A stretch of DNA of 6,779 bases from DAOTXL01 sp034434895 (lineage in GTDB: Bacteria; Chloroflexota; Anaerolineae; JAAYZQ01). The DNA is taken from the NCBI GenBank assembly GCA_034434895.1, contig DAOTYI010000109.1, forward strand, positions 1 to 6,779, given 5' to 3'. The notes below the pieces were generated by a model. The model saw nothing but the letters and a program-made list of their open reading frames with translations. It was not told the origin of the DNA and did not search any database. The position numbers were made by a program, and so were the translations under genes. Shown here one piece after another: positions 1 through 5,894 of the stretch. Positions within the stretch are counted from its first letter, which is position 1, and every line of letters starts with the position of its first letter.

Positions 1-1056
1 GGTTGGGAGTGGGGGCAAGGGGGATGGCCGGGCGGTGATCAGGGTGGCGAACAATAACAGCGCACCGATGGCGGCCAGCAGCCCCCGGTTATTGCGGACA
101 AAGCGGGCGATGGGCCGTTCCTGGTCGAACAGCCGGGCTACGGCCCGGCTGATAGGGCCGGGGGCCAGCAGGGCAGCGCGCAGCTCGGCGATGGTTGCCG
201 GGCGGTCGTCGGGGTGCATGGCCAGGCACCAGAGGATGGCATGTTCTGTCTGGGGCGAGATGGCCGGGTTGAGACTGCGGGGGGAGGGCAACGCTTTGGG
301 TTTCAGGAAGCGTTGTTTGGCATCGAGCGGAGGTTGGCCGGTCAACAGGTGGTAGAGAGTGGCTCCCAGGGAATAGATGTCAGAGCGGGCGTCGGTGTGG
401 CCGCCATCGCCGCCATATTGCTCCAGCGGGGTGTATTGCACCGTGCCCCGCCCCTGGACGACGGTGATGGTGCGCTTGTCGTCGGGGGAAAGCACCTTCA
501 CCAGCCCAAAATCCACCAGCTTGACGTTGCCGGCCGGGGTGATCTTGATATTGCCCGGCTTGATGTCACGATGCAGGACCGGTGGCTCCTGGCTGTGCAT
601 GTACTCCAGGGCATCGCACAACTGCTCGGCCCAGGCCAGCACCTGCCGCTCTGGGAGGGGATGGCCCTGGCGCAGAGCTTCGGCCAGCATCTCCTTGAGG
701 TCCTGGCCGGGGACGAAATCCATCACCAGATAGTCCCGCTCATCTTCGGAGAAATAGTCTGAGACTTTGGGCAGGTTGGGATGGTCCAGGCGGGCCAGAG
801 TGCTGGCCTCCTGATAGAACTGTTCGCGGCTCTGTTTCAGTTCTTCGGGCGTGGCCTCTGGTTCGGGGATGGCTTCCTTGACGGCGCAGAAACGGCCTTT
901 CAGGCGAAGGTCCTCTGCCTTGTAGGTCGCACCCATGCCGCCCCGTCCGACCAGCTCGATGATCTTGTACCGTTCCCGCAGAACTGTTCCGGGTGACAAC
1001 GTTCGTGCCAACGCACCACTCCCGTCCAGTCGTCGCCATTGGGTCGCCGACGGCAT
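1..1056 (-). CDS. Membrane-anchored Ser/Thr protein kinase (Hanks/PknB type), 3' end outside window
   Basis: This is a eukaryotic-like Ser/Thr kinase, open at the left edge, with about 352 residues visible from the ATG at 1056. Numbering from that ATG, the glycine loop GRGGMG is at 37-42, the ATP-binding Lys is K60 (AVKEA), the helix-C Glu is E83, the catalytic loop is HRDIKPGN (D164, N169) and the Mg-binding DFG is at 182-184, so all catalytic residues are present. A hydrophobic helix at about 325-342, after a basic NNR, is probably the membrane anchor; any outer sensor domain lies beyond the window. It transfers phosphate from ATP to Ser/Thr of cytoplasmic partners. The start is uncertain. 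In-frame ATGs at 1125 and 1056 occupy the same position in 23-bp repeats, while family members usually begin just before 'SPGTVLRERY', which here would use a TTG at 999. The divergent neighbour encodes an FHA regulator, a plausible phospho-reader. Confidence 0.93.
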   Translation of the reverse strand, partial: MPSATQWRRLDGSGALARTLSPGTVLRERYKIIELVGRGGMGATYKAEDLRLKGRFCAVKEAIPEPEATPEELKQSREQFYQEASTLARLDHPNLPKVSDYFSEDERDYLVMDFVPGQDLKEMLAEALRQGHPLPERQVLAWAEQLCDALEYMHSQEPPVLHRDIKPGNIKITPAGNVKLVDFGLVKVLSPDDKRTITVVQGRGTVQYTPLEQYGGDGGHTDARSDIYSLGATLYHLLTGQPPLDAKQRFLKPKALPSPRSLNPAISPQTEHAILWCLAMHPDDRPATIAELRAALLAPGPISRAVARLFDQERPIARFVRNNRGLLAAIGALLLFATLITARPSPLPPLPT

Positions 1057-1152
1057 CGCCACCGGGTAGCCGACGGCATCGCCACCGGGTCGCCGATGGC
1101 ATCGCCACCGGGTAGCCGACGGCATCGCCACCGGGTAGCCGACGGCATCGCC
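1043..1152. repeat. 23-bp tandem repeat, 4 full copies plus 18 bp
   Basis: Units start at 1043, 1066, 1089, 1112 and 1135; the last has 18 bp. All share GCCGA(C/T)GGCATCGCC followed by ACCGG and differ only at the third base (GTA or GTC) and one C/T. The stretch just before 1043 resembles a decayed copy (CGCCATTGG). Each unit holds small dyads (GCCG-A-CGGC, GGC-ATC-GCC). On the minus strand every copy contains an ATG (ending at 1056, 1079, 1102, 1125 and 1148). Because 23 is not a multiple of 3, these fall in all three frames; only those at 1056 and 1125 are in the kinase frame. The repeats lie between the likely kinase promoter and the conserved kinase N-terminus, so they are leader, translated N-terminus or both. 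Confidence 0.95.
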
Positions 1153-1160
1153 GTCAGCAT

Positions 1161-1189
1161 AGCTTAGCGTAGAATCGGCATCTTGTCAA
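1161..1189 (-). promoter_or_regulatory. Candidate promoter for the kinase gene
   Basis: On the minus strand a perfect -35 TTGACA (1189-1184) is followed by 17 bp and TAAGCT (1166-1161), a weak -10 matching the consensus at 3 of 6 positions. Transcription would begin near 1154, almost at the edge of the tandem repeat block. The -35 lies in the small dyad CTTG-A-CAAG, which could also serve as an operator in this divergent kinase/FHA intergenic region. Confidence 0.45.
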
Positions 1190-1228
1190 GACGGGGTACG
1201 GAATCCGACTACGCCTGTCACAGGCATC

Positions 1229-1235
1229 AGGAGGT
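1229..1235 (+). promoter_or_regulatory. Shine-Dalgarno deciding the GTG start of the FHA regulator
   Basis: AGGAGGT lies 6 nt before the GTG at 1242, ideal spacing. The next in-frame ATG at 1260 would be 24 nt away, so the GTG is preferred. Confidence 0.8.
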
Positions 1236-1241
1236 GTTGTC

Positions 1242-1883
1242 GTGCATGGGGAAGTGGCCATGTTGCTGGTGCTGGAGGGACCCGCTCCCGGCCAGCGCAT
1301 TTTTGTGGATCAGCCCGAGCTGATCATCGGGCGCGATGAGAGCTGTGACCTGGTCATCCCGGAGCGGCAGGTGTCGCGCCGGCACGCCCGCATCCGGCTG
1401 GAGGGTGACCACTATCTCCTGGAGGATCTGGGCTCGAAGAATGGCACCTTTGTCAACGGCCAGGGGATCAAGGAGCCGCATCTCCTTCAAGATGGAGATG
1501 AGATTCAGATCGCCTTTTGCTGCCGGCTGACCTTCGTTGGGGCGGAAGCGACAGCCCCGGTCGTTCGGGAGGAACGAAAGTGGGGGTTGCGCATGGATCT
1601 GCAGAGCAAGCGGGTGTGGGTGGCCGGACAGGAGCTCGATCCACCCCTTTCCCTGGCCCAATACCGCCTGCTGGAGTTGTTATACCAGGAACCTGGGCGG
1701 GTCTATAGCCGCGACGAAGTGGTCAAAACGGTCTGGCCGGAGGACGATCCGGAGGGGATCTCGGAGCAGGCGATTGACGCCCTGGCCCGTCGCCTGCGGG
1801 AGCGCCTGGCCGAGATCGATCCCCAGACCCAATATGTGGTCACCGTGCGAGGGCATGGCTTTCGTCTGGAGAACGCCCTGTAG
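1242..1883 (+). CDS. FHA domain - OmpR/PhoB-type winged-helix transcriptional regulator
   Basis: This 213-aa protein joins a phosphothreonine-binding FHA domain (about residues 8-100) to an OmpR/PhoB-like DNA-binding winged helix (about 112-213). FHA hallmarks are present: G30-R31, S45-R-R-H48, G64-S-K-N67-G68-T and N72-G73. The C-terminal part shows the winged-helix pattern: LSLAQYRLLELL (136-147), the turn and second helix YSRDEVVKTVW (155-165), the recognition helix QAIDALARRLRERL (176-189) and the wing VTVRGHGFRL (200-209). There is no receiver domain, so phosphopeptide binding probably replaces Asp phosphorylation as input. It starts at GTG with a strong Shine-Dalgarno. It is divergent from the kinase, the obvious candidate partner. 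No convincing sigma70 promoter was seen upstream (an isolated TAGAAT at 1170 lacks a -35), so expression may need an activator. The domain calls are secure; the DNA target is unknown. Confidence 0.93.
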   Translation: MHGEVAMLLVLEGPAPGQRIFVDQPELIIGRDESCDLVIPERQVSRRHARIRLEGDHYLLEDLGSKNGTFVNGQGIKEPHLLQDGDEIQIAFCCRLTFVGAEATAPVVREERKWGLRMDLQSKRVWVAGQELDPPLSLAQYRLLELLYQEPGRVYSRDEVVKTVWPEDDPEGISEQAIDALARRLRERLAEIDPQTQYVVTVRGHGFRLENAL

Positions 1884-1891
1884 TCAACCTG

Positions 1892-3241
1892 CTATTTCAA
1901 CAGGGCGGCTGCCTGCTCCCGGATGCGGGCCAGTCTCTGGGCTACCTCCAGGCGGCCGCTCTTGTTCAATTCTTCGCCCACCAGGCGCATCATCTCCAGC
2001 AAGCGGGGGGTGATCTGCTGTCGGTTTGCCTGTAACAGGGCAGCAGTGCCGTCTGGCTCCTCAGCGTTCAGGAGCTGGTTGATAAACTGGACCTCGGCCG
2101 GCTGGTTTTCCAGGACCAGCTTCATGAGGATATCGCCCACCTGTCTCAGCCGCTCTGCTTCGTCGCTACGGCCCGACTGCTCGGCGGCTCGCAGCCTGTT
2201 AGACAGAACGTTCAGAAACAGGTCATCCACCTGGTCCAGGTTGGCCCGGATGGCTCGCTCTGGATCCTCGCTGTCGAGGATCTTTTGCAGGAGCTGATCT
2301 GTTTCCTCCGCTGCCCGTTGCATTTCGGCATCAATCTCGGCCGTCAGCTCCAGGATGCTCTGGCGCAGCGCCTTGAGCCTGTTCGCCTGGCCGGTATCGC
2401 CGGCCCGTTCTGCAGCCTCGATCCGTTCCGTCAGTTGTTGGTAAAAGAGGTAATCAATCGCCGGGCGGGCAACGGCCACCATCGTCTCGATCTTGGCCTG
2501 CTCGCCGGCCAGGGCTGCCTGCACCAGTTTGTCCAGCAATCCCTCGCGGGTGATCTCCTGCCCCAGGCTGCGGATGGCCTCTTCCCGGCTGGCGATCTCC
2601 CGGCCTGTGGCCGTCCACTCGAGCAGTTGGTTGCGCAGCGTCAGCAACTGCTGAACAGCCTGGACCTGACCGCCGACCTGAGCCAGTTCCAGGTTTACGG
2701 TCAGCAGTTGGAAAAACTCATAGTCGAGCAGTTTCTCATTCTCCTGGACGATCACCCGGCGGGCATCCTCGCTGGTGGCCCGCAACAGCCGATCCAGCAG
2801 GGCAACGCGGGCGCGCTGCGCTTGCAGCATTTCGGGGGTGATGCCATCGGCTTCCAGGATGGCTTCGATCATCCCCTCCAGACGCAGGAAATTGCGCGGG
2901 CGGAGCAGGTAGCCCTTGCGTTGCTCAGCCGGCAGGGAAGAGATCAGCCGGTTGGTCATCTCCCCGACGATACGCTGCTGTTCCATCTCTGACAGGTTCG
3001 ACCCGGTGGGGGTGAAGGTGAAGAGCAGCTCTTTATCCGGATCGTGGTAGACCAGGGGAGCGTTCAACATGCCGGCATAGCCACATTGCGGGCAGACGGC
3101 GATGTTGATCTGCCCCGACAGGAGCAGGGCCTTGGCTTGCGGGCTCTCGGCGGCATCTATGATCGTCAGCAGTGGGGTTACAAAGCGGGATTGGCAATTG
3201 GGGCACGATACGGGAACGGTTTGATACGTGGTTACAGTCAA
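1892..3241 (-). CDS. CpXC-domain protein (zinc ribbon plus long helical region)
   Basis: This is a 449-aa protein. The N-terminal region (about 1-130) matches the CpXC family: two Cys-Pro-x-Cys pairs, C13-P-N-C16 and C50-P-Q-C53, which can form one zinc site, followed by the typical 'LLFTFTP' strand segment. Residues about 135-449 are rich in Leu, Glu, Gln, Arg and Ala with no membrane segment, indicating long helices and probable coiled coils; 'AERAGDTGQANRLKALRQ' (295-312) and 'AEQSGRSDEAERLRQVG' look like two copies of one helical module. No catalytic motif is visible and the family function is unknown. The start is TTG, supported by AAGGA 7 nt upstream. It is the second gene after the PHP protein, 12 nt apart, with the Shine-Dalgarno fused to the upstream stop. 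Its stop lies 8 bp from the convergent FHA gene, with no hairpin terminator between them. Confidence 0.87.
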   Translation of the reverse strand: MTVTTYQTVPVSCPNCQSRFVTPLLTIIDAAESPQAKALLLSGQINIAVCPQCGYAGMLNAPLVYHDPDKELLFTFTPTGSNLSEMEQQRIVGEMTNRLISSLPAEQRKGYLLRPRNFLRLEGMIEAILEADGITPEMLQAQRARVALLDRLLRATSEDARRVIVQENEKLLDYEFFQLLTVNLELAQVGGQVQAVQQLLTLRNQLLEWTATGREIASREEAIRSLGQEITREGLLDKLVQAALAGEQAKIETMVAVARPAIDYLFYQQLTERIEAAERAGDTGQANRLKALRQSILELTAEIDAEMQRAAEETDQLLQKILDSEDPERAIRANLDQVDDLFLNVLSNRLRAAEQSGRSDEAERLRQVGDILMKLVLENQPAEVQFINQLLNAEEPDGTAALLQANRQQITPRLLEMMRLVGEELNKSGRLEVAQRLARIREQAAALLK

Positions 3242-3248
3242 GGTCGGG

Positions 3249-3253
3249 TCCTT
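3249..3253 (-). promoter_or_regulatory. Shine-Dalgarno of the CpXC gene, fused to the upstream stop codon
   Basis: The minus strand reads TGA-AAGGA-CCCGACC-TTG: the PHP gene's stop (3256-3254) is followed directly by AAGGA, then 7 nt, then the TTG start at 3241. The spacing supports the TTG and suggests that ribosomes ending the first gene reinitiate on the second. Confidence 0.7.
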
Positions 3254-3949
3254 TCAAATAGATTGCATGGGTGGGCGGAGTGCTTTCGAGGCCAGGTTCC
3301 AGGCGTTGGTGACCAGGGCAGCGCGGGCCTCTTCCCCGGTCAGCCCTGCGCCCAAGGCCACCAGCCGGGCGCGGGCCTGGTCGAGCATGTCGCCAGGGGT
3401 GTGGGTGTCGCTGTTCACCACCAGCCGGGCGCCGGTCAGCCGGGCCACATGGGCGACGTGGCCGTTGGTCAGGCAATGGCCGCTGCGGCCGCTGAGTTCC
3501 AGGACTACACCGTGGGCGGCTGCCAGAGCCGCTTCCTCCTCGGTGATGAGCCCGGGGTGAGCCAGGATGTCCACGTCGGGGCACTCGACGGCCGCGCGAT
3601 TGGTGCCAGGCCAGACCGGCTCCACCGGTGTTTCGCCGTGGACGACCACCAGCCGCGCGCCCAACCGCCGGGCACGGCGGGCCAGGGGGGCGATCTGGGC
3701 GGGCCGTACGTGGGTGAGTTCCACGCCTGGAATAAAGGTCACGCCGAAGGCGGGAGCCCCTTCACGGAAAAAGCGTGCTAACTGACCTGCCACTTCGTCC
3801 AGATTCGAGGCGTCTGCGTGATCGGTGATGGCCAGCACCCCGTAGCCCAGAGCCTCAGCGCGGCGCAGCATCTCGGCGGGCAGGAGGGCCCCATCGCTGA
3901 GGAAGGAATGGGTGTGCAGGTCAACGCGCGCCTGTTCATCTCTCGTCAT
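3254..3949 (-). CDS. PHP-domain metal-dependent phosphoesterase
   Basis: This 231-aa protein fills a single PHP domain, the fold of histidinol phosphatase HisK, YcdX and the DNA polymerase III alpha PHP domain. All nine usual metal ligands can be read: H12-x-H14, D19, H44 (TDH), E77 (GVELTH), H104 (VVHGE), H131 (LAHPG) and D181-x-H183 (NSDTHTP). It should therefore bind a trinuclear metal cluster and hydrolyse a phosphoester in the cytoplasm; the substrate cannot be told from the sequence. It lacks the long insertions of typical histidinol phosphatases and is closest in layout to small stand-alone PHP proteins. The ATG at 3949 has no Shine-Dalgarno, but a TTGACA-17-TACACT promoter ends 7 nt upstream, predicting a leaderless mRNA. 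It is the first gene of an operon with the CpXC gene. Confidence 0.93.
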   Translation of the reverse strand: MTRDEQARVDLHTHSFLSDGALLPAEMLRRAEALGYGVLAITDHADASNLDEVAGQLARFFREGAPAFGVTFIPGVELTHVRPAQIAPLARRARRLGARLVVVHGETPVEPVWPGTNRAAVECPDVDILAHPGLITEEEAALAAAHGVVLELSGRSGHCLTNGHVAHVARLTGARLVVNSDTHTPGDMLDQARARLVALGAGLTGEEARAALVTNAWNLASKALRPPMQSI

Positions 3950-3956
3950 GGCCGAA

Positions 3957-3985
3957 AGTGTAAGTCAGAAAGGGCGATCTGTCAA
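3957..3985 (-). promoter_or_regulatory. Promoter of the PHP-CpXC operon (leaderless)
   Basis: The -35 is TTGACA (3985-3980), the spacer is 17 bp and the -10 is TACACT (3962-3957, 4 of 6). Seven bases separate the -10 from the ATG at 3949, so transcription should start at or one base before the A of the start codon. The 103-bp gap up to the membrane protein's stop at 4053 holds nothing else I can name. Confidence 0.7.
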
Positions 3986-4052
3986 ATTGAGATCGGGGAC
4001 TGGAGGGGGGATGGCCGATGGGCCGATGACAGTTTCCCCTGGCGGTGAGCAG

Positions 4053-4445
4053 TTATGGGGGGCGGACAAAGAGCAGGCCGGCTGCCAGGCGCACGAAGCC
4101 CAGCCCGCACAGGCCCAACCCCCAGGCCAGGTTGCCGGTGAATAACAGCACCGGCGCGCCATAGACCGCTGCAAAGAAGACAAACAGCGCATTCATGCCC
4201 AGGACAAAGCCAGCGTTGTCCCGTCGCTCGGCGGCCAGACGGCGCATGGCCAGGACCATGATCGGCACTTCGGCCAGCGAGAAGCTGCCCAGGATCAGGG
4301 CCAGGAGCAGGGCCAGGATCGGGTGGGGCAGCAGGATTTTGACCGTGCCGCTGCTCACCAGAAAGGCGGCAACAGCGGCCAGGACCGCATCGGCTAGAAG
4401 GCCACCGAGGCCACTCCATAACAGATGAAGGCGAAACCGGTTCAC
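4053..4445 (-). CDS. Small four-helix integral membrane protein, function unknown
   Basis: This 130-aa hydrophobic protein has four probable membrane helices at about 10-30, 41-66, 80-102 and 105-127. A basic loop (MRRLAAERR, 67-75) between helices 2 and 3 and a basic N-terminus suggest both ends are cytoplasmic. I do not recognise the family. The layout of four short helices with a charged central loop recalls AtpI/Uncharacterised small membrane proteins, but no diagnostic motif is visible. The reading frame extends upstream to an ATG at 4541, but a perfect consensus promoter (4453-4481) lies inside that extension, and the upstream residues are polar and unlike a signal sequence. I therefore place the start at the GTG at 4445, 7 nt after the TATAAT, giving a leaderless mRNA. 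It appears to be monocistronic. Confidence 0.72.
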   Translation of the reverse strand: MNRFRLHLLWSGLGGLLADAVLAAVAAFLVSSGTVKILLPHPILALLLALILGSFSLAEVPIMVLAMRRLAAERRDNAGFVLGMNALFVFFAAVYGAPVLLFTGNLAWGLGLCGLGFVRLAAGLLFVRPP

Positions 4446-4452
4446 AAAAGAG

Positions 4453-4481
4453 ATTATAGCCCCAGGCAAAAGGAATGTCAA
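4453..4481 (-). promoter_or_regulatory. Perfect consensus sigma70-type promoter for the membrane protein gene
   Basis: On the minus strand TTGACA (4481-4476), exactly 17 bp and TATAAT (4458-4453) match the housekeeping consensus at 12 of 12 positions. Seven bases (CTCTTTT) then lead to the GTG at 4445. The gene is probably strongly and constitutively transcribed, limited by leaderless GTG initiation. Confidence 0.88.
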
Positions 4482-4628
4482 AGGATACCTGCCTGAATGC
4501 CCGGTGTTTTGGTCCAAACTTGCTGTTGCAGACGATTCCATGGCAGTGCAAATTGTGCCGCCTGCCAGATTCTACAAGTTCCAGACACCTTTAGCGAAGC
4601 AGCCCGAACAGGCACATCGAGAGGCTAC

Positions 4629-4657
4629 TTGCTATTTTACCCCTCTTGCGTTACAAT
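4629..4657 (+). promoter_or_regulatory. Promoter of the clamp-like gene
   Basis: TTGCTA (4629-4634, 4 of 6), a 17-bp spacer and TACAAT (4652-4657, 5 of 6) predict a start near 4664. This leaves a leader of about 39 nt carrying a purine-rich Shine-Dalgarno (AAGGGGGTGA) before the ATG at 4703. With the minus-strand promoter at 4453-4481 it explains the 257-bp divergent gap, in which I see nothing else. Confidence 0.6.
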
Positions 4658-4702
4658 GGGCCTGGGAGGAGTTGTCGGGTTGTGGAAGGAAGGGGGTGAA
4701 CG

Positions 4703-5485
4703 ATGGATCAGAACCGTTTGCAGATAGAAGGAGAGGTGCTTTGCTCTGGAGTGCGGTTGGCCACCTCTCGTTCCGAGGAGCCGATTCTGTGCCTGGTCAA
4801 GGCCGAAACGATCAAGTTCATCGCCGTGAGTGGCCTGCGGCTGGTCGTTTCGTGGGAGACGCGGCTGCGCCAGCCTGCTGCTGCGAACCTGGCCTTTTTG
4901 ATTCCGCCTCTCATCGCCGAACTGCTCTCCTCCAAGGCCATCTGTGATCAGGTTGCCGTGGAATTTATGATGGCCGGATCGGCCGTTGTTGCCCGGCTGA
5001 CCGATCACCTGGGCGTGTATGAGATCCGGTGGAAATCGGATCTGAGCGACTTTCCTGCGCCTGAAGCCTTTGGCCAGATTATCCAGGTGCCCGATGTGTT
5101 GATGGACGTGCCCTATCTCAAGTTTTCGGATGCGACCCACCAGGCGGTGGCCAAGCTGGCGCGCATGGAGGCAGACGAACAGATCAGCCCCAGCAAGCTG
5201 GCCATTTTGATAGACCTTGACTTTGGCCGGCTGTGCGTCAATGGCGAAGAGATCGTCACCACCGAAAGCCGCCAGTACTATTTCGACCCCCGTCTTGTCA
5301 TCCGGGCGCTGGAGTTCCTGAAGGAGCGGAACCTGCGCGTGGGCCTCACGCCGTTGCCTGGCGAGCAGCGAGCCTACCTGTCGCTTCTGTCAGAAGAGGA
5401 GAACTGGATCGTCCACTGCTCGCTGCTGTCCATCGGCAAGGACACGCAAAAACTCTATCCGCTGCCGCCAGGGAGAAATCGCTGA
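4703..5485 (+). CDS. Putative two-domain sliding-clamp-like protein (DnaN/beta-clamp fold)
   Basis: This 260-aa protein carries no family name I can assign with certainty. By eye it follows beta-clamp domains. Residues 23-123 run like one clamp domain: 'EEPILCLVKAETIKFIAVSGLRL' (25-47, in the place of the clamp's 'piL.gi.le...l.l.atD..rl'), 'FLIPPLIAELL' (65-75), a strand pair at 84-98 and 'DLSDFPAPEAF' (113-123, as in 'geFPd'). Residues about 137-245 resemble the last clamp domain, notably 'YYFDPRLVIRALEFLKE' (192-208), in the place of the usual 'fN..yLldaLkal', and a final strand 'NWIVHCSLLSI'. True DnaN has three such domains (about 370 aa); here only two are present and the usual C-terminal 'PMRL' is absent. 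The start has a good Shine-Dalgarno. The gene stands alone under its own promoter, and its TGA lies inside a long inverted repeat. The coding call is secure; the fold is a motif-level inference. Confidence 0.6.
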   Translation: MDQNRLQIEGEVLCSGVRLATSRSEEPILCLVKAETIKFIAVSGLRLVVSWETRLRQPAAANLAFLIPPLIAELLSSKAICDQVAVEFMMAGSAVVARLTDHLGVYEIRWKSDLSDFPAPEAFGQIIQVPDVLMDVPYLKFSDATHQAVAKLARMEADEQISPSKLAILIDLDFGRLCVNGEEIVTTESRQYYFDPRLVIRALEFLKERNLRVGLTPLPGEQRAYLSLLSEEENWIVHCSLLSIGKDTQKLYPLPPGRNR

Positions 5486-5590
5486 AAAAGTCCTGGCCTG
5501 CACCGCAGAGGCCACCGAGACCGCCGAGCATTTTCATGATTCCTCTGCCTTCTCTGCGTGCCCGGCGGTGAAAAAAGGAGGTTTTTCAGC
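5481..5590. repeat. 110-bp degenerate inverted repeat (MITE/REP-like element)
   Basis: Both ends read GCTGAAAAA going inwards (5481-5489 and the complement of 5590-5582). Exactly 20 nt in from each end stands CACCGC (5501-5506 and the complement of 5570-5565), followed on both arms by GAG/GCAGAG-rich sequence and a central AT-rich loop near 5530-5541. Column by column the 50-nt arms agree at roughly 31 positions, the central and terminal blocks best. It contains no gene. The left end supplies the TGA of the clamp-like gene (5483-5485). It could also end transcription of that gene, though the base pattern after the hairpin is A-rich rather than T-rich. Confidence 0.7.
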
Positions 5591-5634
5591 ATGCTCCCGG
5601 GGCCGGGTGTGGTCAATCCAGGGCGCGAACAAAC

Positions 5635-5665
5635 AAAAAAGCCCCGGTGGGTTGACCACCGGGGC
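5635..5665 (-). terminator. Rho-independent terminator of the cold-shock gene
   Basis: A perfect 10-bp stem GCCCCGGTGG / CCACCGGGGC (5641-5650 and 5656-5665) with a 5-nt loop is followed on the minus strand by six T (5640-5635). It lies 13 nt after the cold-shock stop codon. On the plus strand no T-run follows, so it serves only the minus-strand gene. Confidence 0.95.
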
Positions 5666-5678
5666 GTGCAATGCTCCA

Positions 5679-5894
5679 TCAGACTGCTGGCGTAACCTCC
5701 ACTGCCTTGGGGCCTTTGGGGGTGTCCTCGATGCGGAATCGCACTCGTTCCCCTTTTTCCAGATTCTTAAAGCCCTCGCCCACGATGTTCTCATAGTGGA
5801 CAAAGACATCTCTGTCCCCACCATCGGGCTCAATAAAGCCCCAGCCTTTCATCCGGCTGAACCACTTGACCGTTCCCGTGGTTTCGCCACCCAT
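5679..5894 (-). CDS. csp: Cold-shock protein, CspA family
   Basis: This 71-aa single-domain OB-fold protein binds single-stranded RNA/DNA and acts as an RNA chaperone in the cytoplasm. The nucleic-acid motifs are clear: 'GTVKWFSRMKGWGFIEP' (7-23, RNP1 at 16-23) and 'DVFVHY' (29-34, RNP2). The remainder, 'LEKGERVRFRIEDTPKGPKAVEV', is the usual C-terminal strand pattern. Length and motifs match the family. The frame could be extended to a TTG at 5903, but AAGGAGG (5910-5904) sits 9 nt before the ATG at 5894 and abuts the TTG, so the ATG is the start. Its own promoter lies about 110 nt upstream and a strong terminator follows. The gene is divergent from the HD-domain gene. Confidence 0.97.
   Translation of the reverse strand: MGGETTGTVKWFSRMKGWGFIEPDGGDRDVFVHYENIVGEGFKNLEKGERVRFRIEDTPKGPKAVEVTPAV

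Noticed and set aside
1043..1152. Possible CRISPR array
   Set aside because: The 23-bp units are directly adjacent with no unique spacers; this is a plain tandem repeat.
900..1160. Minus-strand frame starting at an ATG at 1160 and reading through the repeats
   Set aside because: It is out of frame with the kinase and its ATG directly abuts the -10 box; the kinase frame contains the conserved residues.
1170..1211. Sigma70 promoter for the FHA gene (TAGAAT at 1170, or TTGTCA at 1183)
   Set aside because: TAGAAT has no -35 at 16-18 bp, and TTGTCA has no acceptable -10 at 16-19 bp.
1227..1661. 144-aa open frame on the minus strand
   Set aside because: It is the antisense shadow of the FHA domain.
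2285..2992. 235-aa open frame on the plus strand
   Set aside because: It lies entirely antisense to the CpXC gene, whose frame has cysteine motifs and a coupled Shine-Dalgarno; the plus-strand product shows no recognisable pattern.
3044..3781. 245-aa open frame on the plus strand
   Set aside because: It is antisense to the PHP gene, which has all nine metal ligands; long antisense frames are expected in GC-rich DNA.
4504..4947. 147-aa plus-strand frame overlapping the start of the clamp-like gene
   Set aside because: It crosses the promoter and Shine-Dalgarno of the gene at 4703 and has no ribosome site or family pattern.
5641..5665. Bidirectional terminator also serving the plus-strand clamp-like gene
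   Set aside because: A T-tract follows the stem only on the minus strand; the plus-strand side continues GTGCAATG.
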